This document shows positions 1 to 5,791 of a stretch of DNA of 5,951 nt, piece after piece. Source of the stretch: Oscillospiraceae bacterium (GTDB lineage Bacteria > Bacillota > Clostridia > Oscillospirales > Ruminococcaceae). How positions within the stretch are numbered: the first letter of the stretch is position 1; every line of letters begins with the position of its first letter. The notes beneath the pieces were generated by a model. The model searched no databases. It was not told the origin of the DNA and was given only the letters and a program-made list of their open reading frames with translations. The position numbers and the translations under genes are program-made. Where the stretch lies: the NCBI GenBank assembly GCA_016297675.1, contig JAEDGE010000115.1:1-5951 (forward strand), read 5' to 3'.

Positions 1-66
1 CGTAAAATAGGAATATTTTTGAATTTGAAGCACTTTAAGTTTTGCGGATTCAGGTAATAAAAAAAG

Positions 67-105
67 AATCCCTCTTTTTCCGACATGAAAGAAAAAAGAG
101 GGATT
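67..105 (-). terminator. Intrinsic terminator of the gabT-type gene
   Basis: A 13-bp perfect stem (67-79 with 93-105, core AATCCCTCTTTTT) closes a 13-nt loop. Read on the minus strand it is followed by a T-rich tail (complement of the A run at 59-65). It lies about 30 bp past the stop codon of the minus-strand aminotransferase gene, so it should end that transcript. The plus-strand side has only a short T run (104-107), so it may act weakly in the other direction too. Confidence 0.85.
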
Positions 106-133
106 TTGAGTTTATACAGTATATAGGATCTAC

Positions 134-1495
134 TTATTTTACAGCTGTCAGTTTTGCAATGGCTGCTTCAAAAATATCCAAACCGGCTTCCAGTTGTGTA
201 TCTGTTATTACCAATGGTGCAAGAAACCGAATAACATTGCTATAAACACCGGCACTCTCTACCAGCAATCCATGTTTTGCACATTCCTGAACCAGTGCTG
301 CGGTCAGCTTTGCATCAGGTGTTTTGGAAGTTTGGTCGGTCACAAATTCAATACCGATCATTGCCCCCAATCCACGGACATCGCCAACGCAGGAATAACC
401 GCTTTCCCATTTTTTATAGCGTGTCATTACTTTTTTTCCAATTTCACAAGCTCGTTCTGCAAGATGATCTCGCTGCATAATTTCGATCACTTTCAGTGCA
501 GCCGCACATGCGAGCGGGTTGCCGCAAAATGTTCCGCCAATGGTACCGGATGGTACAGACTGCATAATTTCCTCCCGTGCGGTAATCGCAGAGAGTGGCA
601 ACCCGGCAGCGATGGATTTTGCAGCGGAAATGATGTCTGGTGCACAACCAGCTTCTGCCCAGTATTCTGATGCAAAAAAGCGTCCTGTTCGGCAGAAACC
701 GGACTGCACTTCATCAGCGACCAGAAGAATTCCTGTTTCATCACAAATTTTCCGAACTGCTTTTACCCATTCGATGGGAGCAGGGATAAACCCACCCTCT
801 CCCTGCAATGGTTCTACCACAATTGCAGCAATGTCTTCAGCTGGTGCACATTGTTCAAACACTTTGTAAATACTTTCAACATAGAAAGAAATGGCATCTT
901 CTTCTGTCATTCCCTTTGGTTTGCGATACAGATAAGGAAATTCTGCACGATAGATGCCATCGGGAAATGGACCCATGCCCTTAGCATATGCCTTTTTGGA
1001 GGTCATTGCCATAGTCAGTGTCGTTCTTCCATGAAAGGCACCTGAAAATACAATGATGTTCTTTCTGCCGGTAAAGGCTTTTGCCACTTTTACTGCATTT
1101 TCATCTGCTTCTGCACCGCTGTTTGCAAAGAATGTTCGTTTTTTTGTACCTTTTACTGGCACAATTTCATTCATCTTTTCTGCCAATGCCACATAGCCCT
1201 CATGGGTAGTGATATTTTGCATTGCATGAAAATAATTTTCGGCTTGTTCCTTTACAACAGAAACAATTTCCGGATGGCTGTAGCCGATATTTAATACGCC
1301 GACGCCGCCAATCCAGTCCAAAAAAATGTTGCCGTCCACATCTTCAAAAACTGCCCCTGCCCCTTTTTTTATGACAGCAGGATAGACGCAGCCAATGGCA
1401 TCCGGCACATTGTTGTGCCGCCGTGCAATGACCGCAGCAGCCTTCGGTCCCGGTACGGATTCGGTTATGATGTTTGGTAATGCTTCATTTAACAT
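134..1495 (-). CDS. gabT: 4-aminobutyrate aminotransferase-type class III aminotransferase
   Basis: This is a cytoplasmic PLP-dependent enzyme of fold type I, aminotransferase class III, 453 aa. It most resembles GABA transaminases, which move the amino group of GABA to 2-oxoglutarate to give succinate semialdehyde and glutamate. Visible marks are the N-terminal VPGPK segment (residues 14-18) typical of GabT, NSGAEA (125-130), FHGRT (154-158), EPLQGEGG (228-235), DEVQSG with the cofactor-binding Asp261, AAKS with the Schiff-base Lys293, GGTFCGNP (320-327), and Arg423 in an IRFLAPL segment where the substrate carboxylate is usually held. Length fits Gram-positive GabT proteins. The start is fixed by GGAGGT (complement of 1502-1507) six bases upstream. 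The gene stands alone on the minus strand, divergent from a PucR-type regulator. Substrate is inferred; other omega-amino acids are possible, and no succinate-semialdehyde dehydrogenase is adjacent in the window. Confidence 0.9.
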   Translation of the reverse strand: MLNEALPNIITESVPGPKAAAVIARRHNNVPDAIGCVYPAVIKKGAGAVFEDVDGNIFLDWIGGVGVLNIGYSHPEIVSVVKEQAENYFHAMQNITTHEGYVALAEKMNEIVPVKGTKKRTFFANSGAEADENAVKVAKAFTGRKNIIVFSGAFHGRTTLTMAMTSKKAYAKGMGPFPDGIYRAEFPYLYRKPKGMTEEDAISFYVESIYKVFEQCAPAEDIAAIVVEPLQGEGGFIPAPIEWVKAVRKICDETGILLVADEVQSGFCRTGRFFASEYWAEAGCAPDIISAAKSIAAGLPLSAITAREEIMQSVPSGTIGGTFCGNPLACAAALKVIEIMQRDHLAERACEIGKKVMTRYKKWESGYSCVGDVRGLGAMIGIEFVTDQTSKTPDAKLTAALVQECAKHGLLVESAGVYSNVIRFLAPLVITDTQLEAGLDIFEAAIAKLTAVK

Positions 1496-1528
1496 AAAAA
1501 TACCTCCAAAATAAATATCATAAATAAA

Positions 1529-1573
1529 AACACAGACAATGGCAATTTCTGTTCAAACGCCGTTGTCTGTGTT
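1529..1573 (-). promoter_or_regulatory. Leader hairpin of gabT, terminator-like
   Basis: A 15-bp inverted repeat (1529-1543 with 1559-1573, 15-nt loop) lies between the gabT promoter and its ribosome binding site. In the gabT direction the stem begins AACACAGACAACGGC and is followed by TTTTTATTTA-like sequence, so it resembles an intrinsic terminator inside the leader. One position is an A-C mismatch in the gabT-direction RNA and a G-U pair in the opposite RNA. It begins almost at the predicted transcription start. It may be an attenuator, a 5' stabilising hairpin, or a protein-binding palindrome in DNA. Confidence 0.6.
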
Positions 1574-1582
1574 CCTGTTTTC

Positions 1583-1591
1583 ATTATATCA
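1583..1591 (-). promoter_or_regulatory. Extended -10 promoter of gabT
   Basis: On the minus strand this reads TGATATAAT, a consensus -10 hexamer with the extended TG motif. The matching -35 region is poor (about three of six bases at usual spacing), which is common for extended -10 promoters and suggests a need for an activator. The start of transcription would fall near 1575, giving a leader of about 80 nt with the hairpin at its 5' end. Confidence 0.6.
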
Positions 1592-1632
1592 TTTTTTCTG
1601 ACAAATGCAATGTGTGTAGAGCACGGATATTT

Positions 1633-1670
1633 TCACAAAATTTGTGCTTTACGCACAACTTCCTTTGTGC
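1633..1670. promoter_or_regulatory. Candidate operator with repeated TTGTGC/GCACAA half-sites
   Basis: TTGTGC occurs at 1642-1647 and 1665-1670, and its complement GCACAA at 1653-1658. The first two form an inverted repeat with a 5-bp spacer. A partial site, TCACAA, stands at 1633-1638. Start-to-start distances of 9, 11 and 12 bp place the sites near one helical turn apart. They cover the -35 and spacer of the regulator promoter and lie upstream of the gabT promoter, as expected for a shared or autoregulatory operator. The binding protein is not known; the PucR-type product next door is the obvious candidate. Confidence 0.45.
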
Positions 1671-1676
1671 TATAAT
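1648..1676 (+). promoter_or_regulatory. Promoter of the PucR-type regulator gene
   Basis: TTTACG (1648-1653) and a perfect TATAAT (1671-1676) are separated by 17 bp. Transcription would start near 1683, leaving a leader of only about 15 nt that contains the ribosome binding site. The -35 and spacer overlap the TTGTGC/GCACAA half-sites, which points to repression or autoregulation. Confidence 0.7.
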
Positions 1677-1697
1677 AAAACAAAGAGGGGGAATTAT

Positions 1698-2822
1698 ATG
1701 GCTTTTTGTTTGGAATCTTTGTTATCTGCCTATCAGAAGCGTTATCATTTGTGCATCGTTGCTGGTGAAAACGGTGTCTGCAATCCGGTCACATGGGTTT
1801 ATCTTGCAGAGGATATTGAAAATATTCCCATGCTGAAAGACAATCAATTGGTGATAACGACCGGTTTGTTTACCAGGAATGGTACAACACTGATGGAGTT
1901 TCTCTCTGCGATTATTGCACAAAATGAAGCAGGCATTATTTTGAATATAGGAAAATATTTGAACATAGAGGATATAACGGAGGAAGTGCGGAATTTTTGT
2001 ACTGCGCATCATTTCCCATTTTATACAATGCCGTGGGAAGTACCGCTTACGGATGTCATGCAAAGTTTTTGTGCAGAATTGCTGAAACACTCACAAACGC
2101 ATTCTCTCATTTCAACCGCTTTCCGGAACACATTGATGCATCTGGAAAATCCAGAGAAAGAGGAGGCAGTTTTAGAACAGAATGGATTTAAAAGAGAGGA
2201 TGTATATACCATAATTGCAATTTCTGGCTCTTTTTCCGATCATGGTATTGATCGTTTACTGCATCATAAAAAAATGAATTTTCACATTTTTCTCTATCAT
2301 AAGGCAACACTTGTGGTGCTTACTGGAGCATCTCGGCAGTCTCTTTCTGCACTTTCTGAATCGTTTTCCCAGTTGGAAGAATTACAGAGTTGTATCATTG
2401 GCATCAGTTCGCAGGGAAAGGGAAGGACAATGCTTTCTAAATTGTATCAGCAGGCAGAACACGCACTGCGGGCAGCGGAGATTCAGGAAGAACAAATGGT
2501 ATGGTATGATGAGATGGGTATTTTGGCATTGATTTTTGCAGTTCCTGACCGTCAACTGTTGGAACAGCTGGCACAAAATAAATTACAAGTATTTGAGGCG
2601 TATGACGAGAAGCATCATGCCTGTCTTGTTGAAACATTATTCTATTACCTCAGGACAGGTGGTTCTCTTTCTGCAACAGCGGAGAAACTGTACACCCATC
2701 GTAACACCATTGGATATCGGATGAATAAGATTCGGGAATTAAGTGGAAAGACATTTGCATCACAGGAAGAACGCTGTGACTACTTAACGGCAATCTATAT
2801 TCGCAAAGCCCTTTTATACTAA
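1698..2822 (+). CDS. PucR/CdaR-family transcriptional regulator
   Basis: This 374-aa protein has the layout of PucR-type regulators. The N-terminal ligand-sensing PucR domain (about residues 5-125) shows the family pattern around GENG (23-26), VTWVYLAED (31-39) and LVITTG (51-56). A middle region (about 165-285) looks like the GGDEF-derived CdaR-type domain without a catalytic motif. The C-terminal helix-turn-helix (about 312-350) has the family hallmark THRNTIGYRMNKI. Members control purine, amino acid, amine or sugar-acid catabolism and usually activate when ligand binds. Start: GAGGGGG at 1685-1691 stands 6 nt before ATG 1698; an earlier in-frame TTG at 1644 would put the promoter inside the gene. 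Its divergence from gabT suggests that gabT is its target, which is inference. The stop codon touches the hairpin array that follows. Confidence 0.9.
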   Translation: MAFCLESLLSAYQKRYHLCIVAGENGVCNPVTWVYLAEDIENIPMLKDNQLVITTGLFTRNGTTLMEFLSAIIAQNEAGIILNIGKYLNIEDITEEVRNFCTAHHFPFYTMPWEVPLTDVMQSFCAELLKHSQTHSLISTAFRNTLMHLENPEKEEAVLEQNGFKREDVYTIIAISGSFSDHGIDRLLHHKKMNFHIFLYHKATLVVLTGASRQSLSALSESFSQLEELQSCIIGISSQGKGRTMLSKLYQQAEHALRAAEIQEEQMVWYDEMGILALIFAVPDRQLLEQLAQNKLQVFEAYDEKHHACLVETLFYYLRTGGSLSATAEKLYTHRNTIGYRMNKIRELSGKTFASQEERCDYLTAIYIRKALLY

Positions 2823-2987
2823 GGCTCTATTGCAAAATCTACGATTTTGCAATACCGGCAATGAATTGCCGGTGGTGGCTCTGCCACCAAGAGCCGCCGT
2901 TCATACTGCCTTCGCAAAGCCTATGGCTTTGCAGCCGCTTTTGGCGGCATTGCAAACAATGATGTTGTTTGCAATAGAGGGCAGTAT
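2823..2987. repeat. Six-hairpin intergenic repeat, two cloverleaf-like modules
   Basis: Almost every base of this 165-bp stretch falls in a stem. Module 1 (2823-2895) is closed by GGCTCT/AGAGCC and holds three hairpins: 2828-2838 with 2844-2854, 2855-2861 with 2866-2872, and 2873-2879 with 2883-2889. Module 2 (2903-2987) is closed by ATACTGCC (2903-2910) with GGCAGTAT (2980-2987) and holds 2914-2921 with 2925-2932, 2934-2938 with 2944-2948, and 2949-2959 with 2965-2975. A 12-bp inverted repeat, CTCTATTGCAAA, also joins the ends (2825-2836 and 2968-2979). No reading frame, transposase or tRNA signature is present. It resembles a dispersed palindromic element of the BIME or MITE kind. It begins directly after the PucR-type stop codon and ends 41 bp before the next gene. 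Confidence 0.8.
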
Positions 2988-3028
2988 ACAAAAACGTGAT
3001 TTTTAGACAGAAGGAAAGAGGATTATAT

Positions 3029-3583
3029 ATGGATTATATATCACATAATATTTCAGTAAATTTAAAACGCATTCGTTCCTCCAAGGGAATGAGTCTGGAT
3101 ATGGCAGCAGAACAGACGGGTGTCAGCAAAAGTATGCTGTACCAGATTGAAAAGGGAGATGCTAATCCTTCTATTAGTGTATTGGGAAAGATTGCAAGTG
3201 GACTGCGGATTGAATTCAATGAACTGATTTCGCCGCCACCAATGGATTCCTGTTTGGTGAAAGTAACAGATCTAATCCCCACAAAGGAAATCCCCGGGCA
3301 GTATCAGGTATGGACATGCTTTCCATATGAAGACAACCGAAAAGTGGAGATTTATCGGATTGATATCGAACCGGACGGCGTTTATGTGAGCGGTGGACAT
3401 GGTGAAAAAACAAGAGAATATGTTGCAGTTCTGGAAGGTGCTGTGACCATTGAGGTGGATGAAATTGTACAGACCGTACAGCCGAATGAGGTGTTTCGCT
3501 TCGAATCGCAGCATACCCATAAATATCGGAATGCTTCCAAGTGTAAAACGAGTCTGTTGTGCTTTTTTGTGGCATACAGCTGA
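3029..3583 (+). CDS. XRE-family regulator with C-terminal cupin domain
   Basis: This 184-aa protein has an N-terminal XRE helix-turn-helix (about residues 8-66; recognition region around TGVSKSMLYQIEKG and NPSISVL) and a C-terminal small cupin (about 108-180). Cupin motif residues are visible as GGH (122-124), E130, G137, P152, H162, H164 and N168. Size and layout match PuuR of E. coli, which represses putrescine use, and many regulators of amine or amino acid genes. The ligand cannot be read from sequence. ATG 3029 is chosen because AGAGGA (3017-3022) stands 6 nt upstream; an in-frame GTG at 2996 has no ribosome binding site. No convincing promoter is seen in the 41 bp after the hairpin array (TATACA at 2985 lacks a good -35), so it may be read through from the PucR-type gene. 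It may control the aminotransferase operon downstream. Confidence 0.88.
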   Translation: MDYISHNISVNLKRIRSSKGMSLDMAAEQTGVSKSMLYQIEKGDANPSISVLGKIASGLRIEFNELISPPPMDSCLVKVTDLIPTKEIPGQYQVWTCFPYEDNRKVEIYRIDIEPDGVYVSGGHGEKTREYVAVLEGAVTIEVDEIVQTVQPNEVFRFESQHTHKYRNASKCKTSLLCFFVAYS

Positions 3584-3612
3584 TTAGCAGAAAACAAAAT
3601 GTGCAATATAAT
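3584..3612 (+). promoter_or_regulatory. Candidate promoter directly after the XRE-cupin gene
   Basis: TTAGCA (3584-3589), a 17-bp spacer and TATAAT (3607-3612) follow the stop codon with no gap. Transcription would start near 3619. No clear gene lies before the terminator at 3699-3740, so the product would be a short RNA unless the terminator is read through into the aminotransferase operon. AT-rich sequence makes chance matches possible. Confidence 0.4.
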
Positions 3613-3618
3613 AAACAT

Positions 3619-3740
3619 CAGTTCTATATACAGATTTTCTTTTCTGCGATAAAATGAAAACAACAGAGGAGGCAACCAAATAAAAACTTTTCTGTAATCT
3701 TAAAAAATTCTTGGAAAATAGAAAATTTTCCGATTTTTTT
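3619..3740 (+). ncRNA. Possible short RNA between promoter and terminator
   Basis: A transcript from the candidate promoter at 3584-3612 to the terminator at 3699-3740 would be about 120 nt. It carries a strong Shine-Dalgarno-like AGAGGAGG (3665-3672) with no ATG, GTG or TTG at useful distance after it, and a nine-codon frame from ATG 3654 that runs through this motif. It could be a small regulatory RNA, or the decayed start of a lost gene. Support is only the arrangement of signals. Confidence 0.2.
3699..3740 (+). terminator. AT-rich intrinsic terminator after the XRE-cupin gene
   Basis: GGAAAAT (3713-3719) pairs with ATTTTCC (3725-3731) around a 5-nt loop and is followed by GATTTTTTT. The A run at 3702-3707 can pair with the T run and CTTA with TAAG (3699-3702, 3740-3743), which extends the stem and could let it act in both directions. 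The stem is weak in GC, so efficiency is uncertain. It separates the regulator from the aminotransferase operon. Confidence 0.6.
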
Positions 3741-3791
3741 AAGATGATTTCTCCAATTTTCTTTTTATTTCAAGAAGAAATCAAAAAAGCA

Positions 3792-3820
3792 TTGACATTT
3801 TTTCTGTGCAGTGATATGAT
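3792..3820 (+). promoter_or_regulatory. Near-consensus promoter of the second aminotransferase operon
   Basis: TTGACA (3792-3797), a 17-bp spacer and TATGAT (3815-3820) form a near-perfect sigma-A promoter. Upstream of the -35 are A and T tracts (about 3733-3789) that could serve as an UP element, with a small inverted repeat GATTTCT/AGAAATC (3746-3752, 3776-3782). The start would be near 3827, giving a leader of about 100 nt that contains a terminator-like hairpin. Such a strong promoter before a terminator suggests that control acts after initiation, or by a repressor on the promoter. Confidence 0.85.
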
Positions 3821-3847
3821 GATATTGTTCAAAATAAAGAACGGAAA

Positions 3848-3931
3848 ATGACAAAGGCAAAGACGCCTGCTCTTATAAGGAAGAGTAGGCGTCTTTGTTT
3901 TTTGCGGAAAACACTGGAGGTATTATTATGA
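3848..3931 (+). CDS. Possible 27-codon leader ORF overlapping the next start
   Basis: An open frame from ATG 3848 runs 27 codons through both arms of the leader hairpin. Its TGA stop (3929-3931) overlaps the aminotransferase ATG (3928-3930) as ATGA. The peptide is basic, with Lys and Arg residues including AGG, AGG, CGT and CGG codons in and just after the hairpin. Ribosomes on it would open the hairpin and could couple to the downstream start. Against it: no good ribosome binding site (only AACGGA before the ATG), and a frame of this length could be chance. Confidence 0.2.
   Translation: MTKAKTPALIRKSRRLCFLRKTLEVLL
3858..3903 (+). promoter_or_regulatory. Terminator-like leader hairpin before the second aminotransferase
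   Basis: A 17-bp stem (3858-3874 with 3881-3897, one G-U pair, 6-nt loop) is followed at once by TTTTTT (3898-3903). This is a textbook intrinsic terminator. It sits between the strong promoter at 3792-3820 and the ribosome binding site at 3916-3920. Only 12 nt separate its T run from the GGAGG, too little for another promoter, so expression must pass it. A leader attenuator is the simplest reading. No tRNA-sensing T-box sequence (AGGGTGG type) or riboswitch core that I recognise is present in the about 30 nt before the stem. Confidence 0.75.
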
Positions 3932-5145
3932 AACTGAAAGACACTGGACTGACTGCACAGGACATAAAAGACAAGGTAAATAAGTACATGATCGAAACCT
4001 ATGAGCGGTTTGATTTTCTTGCAGAAACTGCAAAGGGAATGTACATCTATGACGAAAACGGAACGCCTTATTTGGACTTCTATGCTGGCATTGCTGTAAA
4101 CTCTGCTGGAAACTGCAATGAAAAAGTGGTTGCTGCGGTAAAGGATCAGGTGGGCGATATTATGCACACATTCAACTATCCGTATACCATCCCGCAGGCA
4201 CTGCTTGCTGAGAAAGTCTGCACCACAATCGGTATGGATAAGATTTTCTATCAGAATTCCGGTACAGAAGCAAATGAAGCGATGATTAAGATGGCAAGAA
4301 AATACGGCGTAGAAAAATATGGTCCGCATAAATATAACATTGTCACCGCTGCGAAATCCTTCCATGGTCGTACCTTTGGTGCAATGAGTGCAACGGGTCA
4401 GCCGGACAATGCCTGCCAGATTGGGTTCGGCGATATGGTACCGGGCTTTACCTATGCACCGTATAATGATTTGCAGGCATTCAAGGATGCTTGTACAGAA
4501 AACACCATTGCCATTATGATTGAACCGGTACAAGGCGAAGGCGGTGTCAATCCGGCAACACCGGAATTTATGACAGGGCTGCGGGAATTCTGTGATGAAA
4601 AGGGAATGCTGCTGCTGCTGGACGAAGTACAGACTGGCTGGTGCAGAACTGGTGCGGTGATGTCTTATATGAATTATGGTGTCAAGCCGGATATTGTTTC
4701 TATGGCAAAGGCAATGGGTGGCGGTATGCCGATCGGTGCAATTTGTGCAACAGAAGAAGTAGCAAAGGCATTCACGATGGGTTCTCACGGTACAACATTC
4801 GGCGGTCATCCGGTCAGCTGTGCAGCTGCACTGGCAGAAATTGATGAGTTGCTGGATCGGGATCTGGCAGGCAATGCCAAGAAGGTCGGTGCTTATTTCA
4901 TGGAAAAGCTGAAGGAATTACCCCATGTCAAAGAAGTTCGTGGACAGGGTCTGTTGGTAGGCGTGGAGTTTGACGGACTGAGCAGTGTGGAAATCAAACA
5001 TGCTTGTTTGGACAGAAAACTACTGGTGACTGCAATTGGTAGCAATATCATTCGTATGATTCCGCCACTGATTGTTACAGAAGCAGAGTGCGATCAGGCA
5101 TTTGCCATCTTGAAGGAAGCAGTAGAGGAAGTTGCTGCAAAGTAA
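3928..5145 (+). CDS. Class III aminotransferase, ArgD/omega-aminotransferase type
   Basis: This is a cytoplasmic PLP enzyme of 405 aa, close in length and layout to acetylornithine aminotransferases (ArgD) and related ornithine, GABA or diamine transaminases. Visible residues: NSGTEANEA (110-118), FHGRT (145-149), EPVQGEGG (199-206), LDEVQTGWCRTG with Asp232 for the PLP ring, MAKAMGGGMPIGA with Schiff-base Lys261, TTFGGHP (289-295), and Arg376 in IIRMIPPL. ATG 3928 is chosen because GGAGG (3916-3920) stands 7 nt before it; an in-frame TTG at 3895 lies in the terminator stem. No arginine biosynthesis gene is nearby. The neighbours are an XRE-cupin regulator and a probable permease, so catabolism of an amine or omega-amino acid is as likely as an ArgD role. 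It is only distantly similar to the gabT product, not a recent duplicate. It likely forms an operon with the next gene (34-bp gap). Confidence 0.88.
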   Translation: MKLKDTGLTAQDIKDKVNKYMIETYERFDFLAETAKGMYIYDENGTPYLDFYAGIAVNSAGNCNEKVVAAVKDQVGDIMHTFNYPYTIPQALLAEKVCTTIGMDKIFYQNSGTEANEAMIKMARKYGVEKYGPHKYNIVTAAKSFHGRTFGAMSATGQPDNACQIGFGDMVPGFTYAPYNDLQAFKDACTENTIAIMIEPVQGEGGVNPATPEFMTGLREFCDEKGMLLLLDEVQTGWCRTGAVMSYMNYGVKPDIVSMAKAMGGGMPIGAICATEEVAKAFTMGSHGTTFGGHPVSCAAALAEIDELLDRDLAGNAKKVGAYFMEKLKELPHVKEVRGQGLLVGVEFDGLSSVEIKHACLDRKLLVTAIGSNIIRMIPPLIVTEAECDQAFAILKEAVEEVAAK

Positions 5146-5179
5146 TTTCTGTATCACATCAGAAAGGGGAAAACCGTAA

Positions 5180-5773
5180 ATGAAACATCTTGTAATTACT
5201 GTGGGCTGTGAATATGGCAGCGGCGGTCCGGAAATCGGAAAATATCTGGCAGATGCTTTAGACATTGCCTATTATGATCGGGACTTAGTGGACAAGGTGG
5301 TGGAGCAGATCGGTGTAGAGCGAAATCTCATTGAAAAAGCAGATATGGAAAACAATATCATGTACAGCTTTGATACCAAGTTTGGACCTCGTTATGCGAA
5401 TCTGACCAATCGTGTCATTTACAATCAATTTGAGGTCATCCAGAAACTTGCTGCCAAATCCTCCTGTGTTATTATCGGACGATGCAGCGACCACATTTTG
5501 AAAGACCGGACGGACTGTCTGAATGTATTTGTATATGCACCGGAAGAAATCCGTGTTCAGAATGTGATGGAGAAACAGAATGTCTCTCAAAAAGAAGCAG
5601 AGGAAATTGTAAAATATCATGACACCCAAATGCATGCTCGCTATAAATATATGACTGGTACTTATCGGGGAGATCGGCACAATCGGCATATGTTGATTGA
5701 TAGCAGTGTGCTGGGTTGGGAAAAGACAGCAAAATATATTTTGCAATTGGTGGAACTTCGATTTGGTGATTGA
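5180..5773 (+). CDS. Cytidylate kinase-like P-loop protein
   Basis: This 197-aa protein belongs to the cytidylate kinase-like family common in Clostridia, whose substrate is mostly unproven. The N-terminal P-loop is atypical, GCEYGSGGPEIGK (residues 9-21). It is followed by YYDRDL (31-36), the conserved IIGRCSDHIL (98-107), and a lid and C-terminal region around YKYMTGTYRGD (155-165) and IDSSVLG (173-179), where relatives have a YxxYTG...WG pattern. It is not the standard Cmk, which is longer and starts differently. AAAGGGG (5163-5169) stands 10 nt before ATG 5180. It follows the aminotransferase by 34 bp with no terminator between, so it is probably cotranscribed. Its link to amine metabolism is unclear; it could phosphorylate a nucleotide or another small molecule, or act as a sensor. 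Confidence 0.8.
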   Translation: MKHLVITVGCEYGSGGPEIGKYLADALDIAYYDRDLVDKVVEQIGVERNLIEKADMENNIMYSFDTKFGPRYANLTNRVIYNQFEVIQKLAAKSSCVIIGRCSDHILKDRTDCLNVFVYAPEEIRVQNVMEKQNVSQKEAEEIVKYHDTQMHARYKYMTGTYRGDRHNRHMLIDSSVLGWEKTAKYILQLVELRFGD

Positions 5774-5791
5774 CCCCTAAGAAATGTTGTG

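Noticed and set aside
1..57. Open plus-strand frame ending at TAA 55-57, possibly the 3' end of a gene entering the window.
   Set aside because: Only 18 codons of low-complexity, Lys- and Phe-rich translation; such a frame is likely by chance in AT-rich DNA. The sequence left of the window would settle it.
194..670. A 158-codon plus-strand frame inside the gabT-type gene.
   Set aside because: It is antisense to a clear aminotransferase and its translation is Cys-rich with no recognisable family.
2823..2895. A 73-nt cloverleaf that might be a tRNA gene.
   Set aside because: It lacks a GTTC-type T loop, conserved D-loop bases and a 7-nt anticodon loop; its stems have 3-5 nt loops. It fits a palindromic repeat.
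2823..2987. CRISPR array.
   Set aside because: The hairpins differ from one another, there are no direct repeats with unique spacers, and no cas gene is nearby.
3820..3903. T-box or known riboswitch in the leader of the second aminotransferase.
   Set aside because: Only about 30 nt precede the terminator stem, with no T-box sequence and no riboswitch core that I recognise.
3829..4809. A 326-codon open frame on the minus strand across the second aminotransferase.
   Set aside because: Its translation is rich in Cys, His and Arg with no domain-like pattern, has no ribosome binding site, and lies antisense to a gene with all its catalytic motifs.
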